Assembly (NCBI GenBank): GCA_017590115.1 | Contig: JAGGNK010006448.1 | Location: 2,773,987-2,837,986 of the forward strand | Length of the DNA stretch: 64,000 nucleotides | Direction: 5' to 3' | Origin: Montifringilla adamsi | Taxonomy: Eukaryota; Chordata; Aves; Passeriformes; Passeridae | In this document: piece after piece, positions 50,001 through 62,000 of the stretch | How the letters are laid out: each line of letters opens with the position of its first letter | Position numbering within the stretch: position 1 is the first letter of the stretch | Translations under genes and position numbers: made by a program | The notes under the pieces: model-generated | Told to the model about the DNA's origin: nothing | What the model saw: only the letters and a program-made list of their open reading frames with translations | The model's database searches: none

Positions 50001-53000
50001 TGCTATTTCAAATTTAAGTGGGCTAAGTATGTTCTTTTTTAATGTTTATGTAGTCGTCATCGTCCTCGCTGTCTTCACCACCATGCTCATCGCAGCCTCA
50101 GGTTAGCCACAGCAGAACGAAGGCCTCACCATTGTGTCACTCTGCATCCCTCTCCTGGGCCAAACGTAATCATGTAGGTCCTGCAAAGGCTCCCAGTCCG
50201 TCAGTCCGTCTGCGTCGGTGGCGGCCCTTGATACGCCTTCCATCTGTCGGGCTTCATTCTGTTGTAAGTGTAGTCCATCTTCAGTCTTTTCTTACTCTGA
50301 CACCACTGGCCTTCTGCCATGTAGCTTCAGTCTTCAAGGCATCATGTTTTGTTGGGGTCTTTTCTCAACCATTCTTAAGATTTCTTTCTTCCTGGTTTAT
50401 TTTTTCCCTTTCCACCACGTCAGACAGCAAAAGTACATCATTCCATGCTTTGCTGTCCTGGTATTTTTGATTCCATACATATGCCAAATCATTTTCCAAG
50501 CGTAGAAGAAGTTTACCTTTCATGAACTGGCACTTTTTTTTGCCATAGGCTCCACATCCAGCCTCTTCTTTTCACCTCATCTTCATGATCTTTCATTTGG
50601 ATCTGCTAAATCAAGGGGCTTCTAATTTTTTGCCACGTGGTATTATTTCTTCTGTGTTTGAGACCTGGTTTTAAGTTCTCATATCCTAAACCTAGTCTCC
50701 TTTTCTTTCCTTAACTCTTGGTTAATGGTCCCTGGGTATTTCAGTAATGATAAAATGTTTTCTTTAATCCCAAGGGGCTGGTTACTTTCTCACTTGACAT
50801 CTTGCTTCTTCATATACACAAACATTGTAGTTGAAAGGGAAGATGTTCCAACAAAAAAAGCTTGTCATCAAATACTTAAACTTTTTTCCTCCTTCACTCA
50901 CCAACCACAAATGTATCTTGAAAATCTGGAAAAAAAATCATATGTACAGAGTAGCCAATGTTTCTAAACGGCCTGATGGCCACCAGCAGAAACACTGAAC
51001 TGAAAGAGTCTTTTAGTGCTATTTCATCCTGCTTTTAAGGAGTGATCACTTCTAATGCACACATGAATAGCAAAATAAATCTTGGTATGTAGAAGTTAAT
51101 GCTCTTAAATGCAAAATTGGGACATTGATTTTGTTTTTATCATTCTTTGATACTGATCACATTTCACCTGTGTTCCTGGAATTTCTTCTTTGAGATAGGT
51201 AGATTTTTTACAGAGGTGAAAAAACTACTCTATCTGTGGTCCAAATAATTTTCTTTTTCATTCAGGTGTTTCTTTCCACATGTGGAAATCCTTAATGTTT
51301 TACTGCTATTAAAAATTAGTGTCAAATGCTTCCACTTCTTTGTAGCTTTTTTATTTTTATCCTGATAAATATCTCAAGATGAGGCCTTTTCCCAGACTCC
51401 TTTGTCTTCATGTGAATAGTAATTGCTTTTATTAAGTATCTAGCTCTCATGTAATATTCAGAACTATGGACCATTCTTGATGTTATCATTTGGAGCTAGT
51501 TAAATATTTTGGGATCTGAGGAGGTGTGAAGTTAAGTACAGACTTAAATTCTTCCCAACTCATGCTTCTTACCTCTCATTTGTTTTGTTGACATTGACAA
51601 ACATCTGACATTTTACCTGGGGATTTTATTGTTTAGCAAACCTTGGAAAATTCTATGTCATGTTTCTGTAATTTGAAACTGGGATCTTGTTTGAATTTGA
51701 CTTATCTATGCTTGTTGCTAAGAAAATACTTATTGAAGGAGACTTGAGCTTGAGTGTGCCTGCCTAGAACAAAAGCATTAATTGAACATGAGTTTACTTC
51801 AACAATAAATAAACAATGACTTATCTAAGACATTACAGTATAATCTGTTGTCATTATAGCAGAAAACTAAGCTGAGAATTTTATTAACTTCAGAAAATGT
51901 CTAAAAACGAGTCCTCATCCAATAGCATTTGCTTTAAAAATGTTCAGAAAATTAGTTTAGCTTTCAGTACAACTCTATTTGGCAAAGCAGAAGCTTGCTG
52001 CTAAAAGGTTTTAAAATATTATACCTTAATTCCCCTGATGTCCTGTCTTCATCCAATGGATTAAAATTGCAAGGCCTATACATAAAGATTTATCGGTAAA
52101 TACTGAGAAATACTACATAGGCTGGTATGTATTGGTAACTAAATGTTGTTCTCATCTTTACACATTTGTATAACATGCCTTACAAGAAAATTAAGAACAC
52201 ACAACCTTTTTGTAAGTTAGTTTAATATGCAAGAAACCAGACAGCATTTTTGGCATTAAAGCTGTCTCCGTTGGCTTTGTAAAATTTGAATGACAAGGTA
52301 GTATTTAATGTGGTGTCAACAAGTAGTATTAGTACAGCTCTGATATTCTCCTAGCTGTACAAAGAGGCTGAACTGTTCAGCATTGCATGAGGCCAGTGTA
52401 TGAGAAATGTATGAGCTTTTTAGTATTGCTTTTATTAAGAAAACTATGGTCTTGAATTTAAGGGGGTGGGAACATCCTGTATATTGTGGTTAAAATATAG
52501 TTGAACTTTCTTCTAGTTCTGAGTACATTTCTACTACTAAAACATTGACAAACAGAAAAAAGATTGTTTCAAAATTTAGAGCAAAAATTTTGATGCTGGG
52601 AGGATTTTTCTAGGCTCCTTAAATAAAATCACTTTTCCTAGTTGAAAACTTTCCTTGACTTCAATGGTGGTTGACCTTGGCTGGACACCAGATGCTCATC
52701 TGGCTGCTCTGTCACTCCCCTCCTTTGCAGCTAGGGTGGGGAGAAAATAAGAGAGAAAAAAACTCATATGTCAAGATAAAGGCAGTTCAGTAAAGCAAAA
52801 GCTTCACATGAAAGCAGGGGAAAACAAAAGCTTTATTCTGTACTTCCCATCAGCAGGGAATGTCCAGACACTTCCTGGGAAGCCAGTCTTCAGTGTGTGT
52901 AGTGGTTGGCCAGGAAGACAAATGTCGCAATAACTAATGCCTTCCCCCTTTTTCCTCCTCCTTTCTCTTAGCCTTCATTGCTGAGTGGACCTCATGTGGT

Positions 53001-56000
53001 ACAGAATATCCCTTTGCTCAGTTTGGGCCACCTGTCCTGGCTGTGTCCTCTCACAGGATTTTGCCCACCCCTCTCCTACAGGTGAGGGTGAAACATTGGA
53101 GAGAGGGCAGTGATGCAGTGCCAGCGCTGCTCAGCAGTGGCCAAAGCACTGGGGTGTTACCAGCCCCTTTGCAGCTACCAATGCAAAGCTCAGCACTGGG
53201 AGGGCTGCTCTGGGGAAATGAGCTCCATCCATCTCAGCCAGACCCAATACATCTTTTTAGAGTAGGTCTCTAGATGAGTTAAGAACATATATTAGGAGGG
53301 GGGGAAAAATTGAAAAGACTGTCCAGAAGCATTCTGTATAAATGTGATAAATTGCAGTAAATGTGGCAAATTTTTAAGATAAGCTAACAGCATGCTTGTT
53401 TAGTAATGTTGACTTTCCCTCCATCCTTGTAACTTTCTCTTCCAGATCATCTATTCTTTTAGTGTTTCTGTTTGCCTTAGGTTTTGCTGCCTTTTATACG
53501 TCAAACTCACTGCAGTATATTGGGTACTAATAGAGTTGTCACTGTTTTGTGAGAAAAAGCCAGAAATAGTCTTACTAAAAACCTGTGACTTTGTTTTAGT
53601 TGCAGTTGGTCTTTGTTTTAGTTGCAGTACTTTAACCGAGACCCAAATGCCTTTCACAGTCCTACACAGTATATTTGCCCAAGCACATCCCATGCTGCAA
53701 AACAGAAGTTACAGATGTCTGATCTAGTCAACAGCAATTGCATCACTTTTTCCCTTTTACTTCAGAATTTATTGAATCTAAAAGATACCTAGTAGTCTTC
53801 TTTTTTGGATATGTTTTTCTTTGGCTTCTTGTAATACCTTGTGACTGAACTTGTATAGATAAACCTCTAAGGTTTTTTCTTCTCTTAAAACTGTAGGTGC
53901 TTTTGTCATGATCTTGCAGTTGGATGTATCTGAATTTTTTTTCTTCTTGAAGGTTCTGCAAAATTGTCTCTTCCCTATCAGTATTCAGCATTCTTCCATA
54001 ACTTAACAGACTCTTGATGCCAGTTTCTTGACTTAATACCAAGTGACTTCTTTTTCTTTTCCCAGTCACTACCTGTATTGCAAAGCATTCTACTAAACTG
54101 GTTTGTGAGGCTTCTTGCTTTGCTTCTTCCTTTCAAAAACAAGTGTAAGGGAATAATAAAAATACAATATATAGTTGGAAGAAATTGCCTGAAAACTGTC
54201 TTGTAACACTGAATCCGCTCTTATAAAGTGATCTTTCATAAATACATTTTAAGCAGGATGTGGTAAGGCTTGTTTAGTGGATCCATGAGAGCAAGACCAT
54301 TTTTTTTTCTCAGTTGTAAGTTTGTCATAGAAATGAAGTCTTAGGAAAAGAAACCAGTTGCACATAAATTTGACAAACAGTTATGTCTTGACTTAGCAAC
54401 ATTTGAATATCAAAGGATTTCACATGCATGAAAACTGAATACCAACTTTTAGATTGGGATAATGGTGTAAGTGCATTGCAAGATAAACTGTACAGGTGGT
54501 GAAATATACTTTATTAGATAGGCTGATATGATTGGGCAAACAGTGATACGGGGTGTACCACTGAGTTTCTGAAGGTTAATGCAAAAACTAGAAAGACTGG
54601 TTTAGTTCATTAGGAAAGGGCAGCATGCACTGGTGAAAGGTAAAACTAAAGGTATTTCTTAGTACAAGAAGGTATAGAAAGGATTATAATTTATATTGTA
54701 AAAACTTTGGGAAATGCAGTTTTAATTACAGATTTGATACCTGCTAGTGAAGACAGGAAGAAATGTAGAGGTTCTGTTTCAATAGCATGAACTAATGGGT
54801 ATTGACCTGAGACAAGTCAATTCAAATTGATTTCTCATAAAGGTCAGCACTTGTTTAGTATTCAATTTGAATGTCCAAGTTACCAGAGAAGGCAGTCAAA
54901 TCCTCTGAAAAACAGGGACTCTGATATTTAAGTGCTTTTAATTTGGTATCCAAAATTAGAGGGCAGATAACCTTGGCTGTCTCTTTTGTGTGTGCAACTG
55001 AGTATTCATGAAAATATTCTGTATTATCAGTTCTTTGGGAAAAAGTTACATTTGAGATTGTGTTCTCAGAACCATAATTTTGAGCACTGAACTTCTTATA
55101 TTTTTCTTTTTAAAATCAGTTTTGAGTCTTCTGGTTTTTATTTTTCAGCATGTTTTTAGTTTGGAGAAATAAATTTGAAAAATTATGTCTAGTGACCCAA
55201 ATTACCAAAACTTACTTCTTACACTATGATTGCAACTATAACGTAAGCTTTGTAAGCTACTCAAAGTGCTGGTATTCGTCCTCTTTCTGTCTTTCCTAGA
55301 TAGGAGAGAAGTAGAAATTTCAAGTACTCAGCATGACAGCTCTTCAGAATACTTGAAAAATGAGTCTTGAATCCCATAGGTTAGTTCCAAATCCTGATTA
55401 GACAATCACATTATTTAGACTTCCATATCTTTCTCCTTGTGGTTCATACACACATGTGGTCCTTCAAATGTGCTTTTTCCTTTTGCACACTGACTGGGCT
55501 TTTAAGTGAAAAAATCTAGAGGAACAGATCATTTGAAGACTTGCTTGATGTCTGTGTTACTGTGGTCTTTGACAAGAAAGGCAGTCAAGAGAAAATCCTC
55601 TGTAACTGCTCTAAGCAATACTACTTCATGATGAATGTGCAGGAATACTTCTTAAAGCTATGCTCCTTGTTCTTTTAAGCATTCACATAGACACTTTATT
55701 AGAAACTTGAAAACTTGGCCAAAGGTGTAGCTTTTTGAGGAGACCACAAAAAACATCTCCCTGGAGCTGACATTCCCACTTTTTTCCATTCCTTTGAAAT
55801 TTAAAGTCTTCTGGTTCAAGTGTTAGAATTTCTAGGACTTCCCAGTGAAGTGGAAGTTGGCCCAACTAGGCTTTTCATGTGGTGTCTGTGTGTGTGTGTG
55901 TGAGTGTGCTTGTGTTGGGGGCTTTTTCCCTAAGGAGGGGAGGGGTGGAGGGATTTTGAATCAGATTCATCGCGTTGGGAAAGATTAATCCAGTTGCTTG

Positions 56001-59000
56001 TTTGCTTAAGTTATAAACAACAGATTTTTATAATACAAAGTTTTAGGTCATCGTTACTATTCAGACCCTATTGTTTCACTGTGCTTCTGATTATGCAAAT
56101 ATTTTTCTGTCAAAAATTATTGAAATCCTAATTTTTGAAGAAATGTAAAAATCAACTTCACTGCTATCTAGATTAGATGAAAAGAAATCTTAATGGAAGG
56201 AGACTGCCTACATTAGAACATATGGTAGAAAACTTAATAATGGCATGGCATTTTCATTCTCTCTGAGGCTGGGGAATTAAAAATGTAAAAACACAACATT
56301 TCTCACAGTTTATGGCAATAGCACAATGAAAGCATATTATTTAGATTAGTCTTGTACAAAAACTCAGCAGGATTCTATAGGAGTCTGTCTCTAAGTAAAC
56401 TTTATGAAAAGTCAATCATACTTTTTTTGATGGCTTATTTATTCATCTTCTTTCTATATATAGACTCAGCATTCCAAGCATGCCAGTGGTGTCTCTCTAG
56501 AGAAAGGGTGTTTATTAGAATTTGACAAAGAACTTAACACCTAAAATGGTAAAAAGGGCAACTATATCTTGTGTCTAAATGTGGTAAAAATCAACTCCTG
56601 AACATCTCAAAGTCCTCTAAAATAGTGATTTACTCTCCTACTTCATGTCACCTTGAGCCCAGGTAGAGTATGTTTAGATGTAGGCTTTAAATTGTTAAGC
56701 CACCTCTTTCCTAAAGTGACACTAACTGGCAGTGGTCTTCCCCCAATCCTGAAATTTCTTAAACCCAGATTTCTTAGTTTTTATGTTTGATTGATAAGTG
56801 AACAGCTGTGAAGTGATACGTCTATGAAGTGAATTAGGTGACATTGTGGGATTTGACAAGCATGCTCAGCCGTGTCTACCTGCACACTTTTGTAGCACTA
56901 CAGTTTAGGTGTCTGTAAAAAGTTGGGTGGTCAATAGCAATAACAACAAGATGCCATTGAATGTTACCTGCTGTCTTGTGTGGTTTTATGGAAACATGTG
57001 GTCCTTTGAAGTTTGCATCTGAAGTAGTCAAGTTCTTGGGGTTGTTTGGTTTTGCTAAGTCCTGGCTCTCTTTGGCCTTCTGTGAAACAAAATTATCTAA
57101 GGCCATTTCACTTAGACTTGCTTGAATTTCTGGTGGAAAGATCCTCTTGCCCCTTTGACAGATGCCTCATTTTGAGTGGCCAGAATGCCTTTTCTGCATT
57201 CTAGGCTCTCTGAAACAATGATGAAACAGGGTGTTTGTGCCTTTCACACTTCTAACAGGTCATGGAAATAAATCTTAAATGAGAGTGAGGGGAAGATGTG
57301 TGGTTTTTTGTTTTCTTTCTCTTTTTTTCTTATCTTTGAGCTTGCTGCAGAGAATTTCTGTAAGCTGTTGGCAGTTCCTCCACAACGCTGTGTTCTTTGG
57401 CCTTCTTATGTATTTGAAGGACTTGTAGTAACTTCTTGTCCTTCACTCTGTTGCTCTGGTTGTTTGCCAAATTTCTTCAGTTTATGTCATCTTTTAAAGT
57501 CTTTTTTCATGGCCATCACCAAAAAGGAAATTTTGAACCCAGTCTTTAAAAGATGGTATGACTTTGAGGTTCTACAACTTATTTTACACTCTAATCTGTT
57601 TTTAGCAAGTTTTTACATTTTTGGAGTCTTTTAGAAAATTCATGTAAGCCTAGCAGTAATTAAAAGATGAAAGAAAATTACATGAAATACATTTTCACAC
57701 AGTCAGATTCTTGATAATGAAGAAAACCTGAAGTCCTTTTTCCCATTTGCTCAAAACAGTATCATCTTAAATTTTGTTCAGATGCAGACTGGACAGACTG
57801 ATAAGGAATTAACGCCATCAGTTGCTATGGAACACAACAGTGGCGATAGAGCTTTTGGCTCAGAAATGATGATAGATCTTCTGACTCACAGGTTCCAACA
57901 CCACTGCTCAGCGGGTGCTGGGAATGTGTGTTGGTGGAGCACCATGCTCTACATGCCCACAAACTCCTGCAAAAGCTTTTGCTGCTTGCTGTAGTTGCCC
58001 GCACAGTACTGAGCTAGGTAGATCTTTACTAACTGTAAACATCTTTTATGTCGTGTCACTTGGTGCTGTCACTGCACTTGAGTCCTTTCTGGGTATGATG
58101 AGTATGATGCCACTTGGAAAATTCAGTCTGGGCACTTCTAGTTATTATCTTTCCTCCCCACCTAAGATGTGTTTGTTTTGACTGACTGAAGAGGAAACTC
58201 GTTAACTGGAGTTGGCTTATGAGGAAAAAATTATTTTGACCAGTGAATATTTTTAGTTCTAAAATATTACAGTTTCAGAGTTGAGTCCTGCATCACTTTG
58301 TTATGGAAGATAGGTTAGTGAAGGATTTGTTATTTATATGAAAGTCTATTTTTGATATTTATGTATTTGAGCTGATTTTACTTCTAATTCAGTAATGAAA
58401 ACTAGAGCTTTTATGTAGAGCTATAATCAGAAATACTTTCAGATACTTTACTGCATGGGTTTTTACTGATATATGCATTGCAGACAGTTTCTTTGTATTC
58501 CAAAATGTTCCTCTCTTGACTTCTGCCATTCTGTATAGATCCAGAATGTGCTTCCCAATAGTGATTTCTTGTCTCCAGGTATTTTGCATATGATGATGAT
58601 ACGTGCTCATTAATCCTATAGCAATAAGAGTTTAATAAGCACAATTTCTTTTTGTCTTGTTTTGTCTTGCAGGCGCCAAGTATAGATGAAAAAGTAGATC
58701 TTCACTTTATTGCATTAGTTAATGTAGGTGGTCATCTCTATGAATTGGGTAAGAACACTTTTTATCCGTTCTCTTCATTTGTTAGAAACAAATGCAAGTA
58801 GTGATGCTGTCAAAGTTTCAGAGAGATTTCTTGATGTTATGTATGGCTTAGGTTCTTTTCAGCTGCATCTTAGGGGTTTGGGGATTTCTTTCAAACAACT
58901 GCAGCCTTCTTCTTGGTTTTTCGGGGATTTTTTTTGGGGGGGGGTTGTTTGTTTAATTAGGGGTTTTTTGTTTGTTTTTTGGGGTCTTTTTGTTTTCCTT

Positions 59001-62000
59001 CCCTCAACTCTATCCTATAAAGATAAAATGGTACAGAATACTAGACTGCATCCAAACACTTCTATGGGCATTTACAAGGACAAGAAGCAAGAAAAATGGA
59101 TAAAACCTCAAAATTTCCCAGGACATTTGTTACATTTATGTTCCTGAACTGCTTGTGGAAGTATTAAATTAACTGTGTGCCACTTCAGAAATGTTAGCTA
59201 TATTATTAAGCAGTGTGATAATGTTTAAACTCAAATTATGTAGTCAGGGTGCTAAGAGATATTAACACTGTGCAACTTGTTTGTAATAGTCAGGTATTTT
59301 TTCCTCTACTTTTTGTGGTCAGTAGACAGTTAACTGTGCAACAGTACTCCTTATTTTTTGAAATACAGCTATTTTTTCTCTGTTCAGATTGTGTAGCACT
59401 TAGTTTTGCTCAGATATTCTCTAATGACTCCAATCTTAAATATGTTGCTGGGCAACTAGGTTTTCCAGAAGGCTTCTCACAAATCCACCAAGCAGATCAG
59501 CATTTAAAAGCTGCAAGTCACTGATCTTTCCTAACATAATTTTTGCAGTATTTTATGGTGATAAGGCTTTCATCTTTTGAAAATCAGCATGTAATTAAGC
59601 AATGCCCTTAACAGATGATAAATAATCACAACATGGGCATAAGCAATATATAAGAAGTGCTTATGTTAGTATTAAGTTGATCTAAGGGGTATTACCAGGG
59701 ATAAGTCATAACCAATAGGCACACATTTTTTGTATTTTACGATGCTGCGTATGTCAGTGGACTAGATCAAAAAGGCAAGTACTGTAGGATGCAATAAATA
59801 TTTTATGGCTCTAAATTTCAAGGCATAAGTGGTGACTTTCATTTTTTTTTGGTTGTGTGCTACTATTTCTGTGATATATTTTCCTTGTCCATTAACATAT
59901 GTTGTTTAAAATCAGACTGCATACTATGACAACCATGTTTACCCATTTTCTGTAGGTAAGATGTGAGAGAAGTCCCATTTGAATTTTTCCTAAAAATAAA
60001 AAATTAGAAGGAGAAGAGGCATTTAGCTCTGCTGTACGGTGGAATGTCAATAGAATAGTTTCTTTTGTTATTAAAATAACTTCTCTCTGTACCAGGGAAG
60101 GAAGCAAAAAACCCCCAACGTAAAAGTAGAAAAACGAAGGTTTTTCAATTGATTCACTGGCTTCAGACAGTGTGGGCAGCATGTGGTCTTTGGCATGCAG
60201 AAAATGCTAAGGAAGCACATGGATATTGAATGAATATGATGTTTCTGTGACAGAAAACACATTATTTATAGACACATGAAATTAAAATGTTGTTCTGCCA
60301 ATATGGACATTAAAAAGCCCCAAAATTAAGGTAAACTTAGCTTGCAACAGTGCAGGGTATTCAGTTCTGTTTCCCTGGCATTTTCTGAGGGTTTTGCCTT
60401 GTATCTTCAACCATAGTAGTTACAATAATGAACAACATCTTGTTCATATAAATCCAAATGTTTTCTAGCATCAAATCTATTTTTAGTTATGGAAAATGTA
60501 GTTTGGAAGTGTTGTCAACTTTGGTGGCATCTTTGGGGAGGGAAAAGCCTTTTACAGGGAAGACAGAGCCAAAAGTGATTTTGGTTTAGCAAATACTTAA
60601 GATACCCTGACATAAGTTTTCATACTGTTAACTCATTGCAAGTATCCTGAAGCATTTATATGAATGAAATTCTTTTTAATGAGAATGACAAGCATTATTC
60701 TATTGGAAATACAAGAAAAAAAAAACTATAAAAGAAAAATAACCATAGCAATCCTGTTTAAATGCTGTGAAAATACTTAGAGCTGTTGGGTTTGTTTGCT
60801 AATTTATTTTAATTGACAGAAATATTTTCAGTGATGCCAGACTCTTCAGAATGGTGGGTTTGCTACTCTGGTCTGTTGTGGAGTCCCTGATCACAACTGT
60901 CAAACACCACAGCTGTCTGTCTGTGTAAATCCATCAAGTGTAGCTGAAATTTTTCTACTCTACTTGAAAACCTGAAGTACTATACCAGCACTAAACCAAC
61001 AGCAACTTACAGCTTTGAAGCTTTCAAATTAAATATTGAAAAATATTTCATAATTTTACATATATACAGACTGTATATAATGATACTGGTAGAAGTAGTC
61101 AGTAGTGGAGAGACCAGGGAGCAGCTAGCTGCGTGTGTGAACTGTATGAAAAATGAGATAACATTTTGGAAAGTGAAGTACAAAAGATGTGTTTAAATAG
61201 TTTTCACTGGAAAAATGAAACTTTTATAATTTTATAAATGTGTTATTCAATCCACTTTGTCTTTCAACAGATGGGCGCAAGCCATTTCCAATAAACCATG
61301 GGGAAACCAGTGACGATTCTTTTTTAGAGGTAGGCATAGGGAACCTTCTTAAACGGTGTTATATTAAATTCTTGCTGTGTTTCTATAAAATTTATAAAAT
61401 AGATACATGAAAATACCTATACAAGTCGAGCTGTATTTATAGTTGGATGAGGAGTAGAGCAAGTGGGATGGTGAGGCTAAATGAGGTTTGAAAAGAGATA
61501 CTTTGGAACACTTATGTTGTGGCTGTGGATGACAGAGTATCGTAACAAATATCATAAGGGTTGACTACAAGATCAGACTGACTTATCTTCTGTGCTTAGA
61601 TTTTCATATACTCCTGCTCCTTTCAATTAGTACATCTAACAAGAAGGTAGCAGATTGAAAACTTAAAATTTTTCATTCTCTTTCCTTTGGTTTATAGTTT
61701 GATAGGTGTCACACTAGACAGAAGTTGATTTCCTTTCTCACCCTTGATAATAATCATTCTTCTCTATTTTCACAGCTTCTTTTGGGTGCTTCTTTGTGTC
61801 ATGAGCTGAGAAATTAATTGGAAAGGGATACACTGAGTTGGGAGGATGAACTGTCATCCCCACAGAATGATGCAAAGTTGAAGTTGAGAGAAGGCAATGC
61901 ATAGAACTGAGTTTTATGATATCCAGATTGGATTAGCATTACAAAAGGAAGAAAACAGAGAAAGTAAAACAAACAAAGTACAAAATTATTTTATATTTTA

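Larger units (their letters stand above)
36474..58672 (+). other. UCHL3: UCHL3 intron 6 (22.2 kb)
   Basis: The largest intron. It holds a 122-base tandem duplication (45349-45586), a CR1 (48250-48703), a CpG-rich island of unknown nature (50050-50640), an LTR (52661-53251) and a short TG-rich microsatellite (55885-55912). The remaining stretches (36.5-45.3 kb, 45.6-48.2 kb and 53.3-58.6 kb) are AT-rich with no gene I can support. Confidence 0.7.

Noticed and set aside
57770..58170. Slightly GC-richer block with overlapping open frames in UCHL3 intron 6
   Set aside because: I found no known protein, repeat landmark or RNA fold, and the composition shift is mild.
58728..59147. 139-codon open frame overlapping UCHL3 exon 7
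   Set aside because: It is in a different frame from UCHL3 and is rich in Phe, Gly and Trp from G/T-rich simple sequence.
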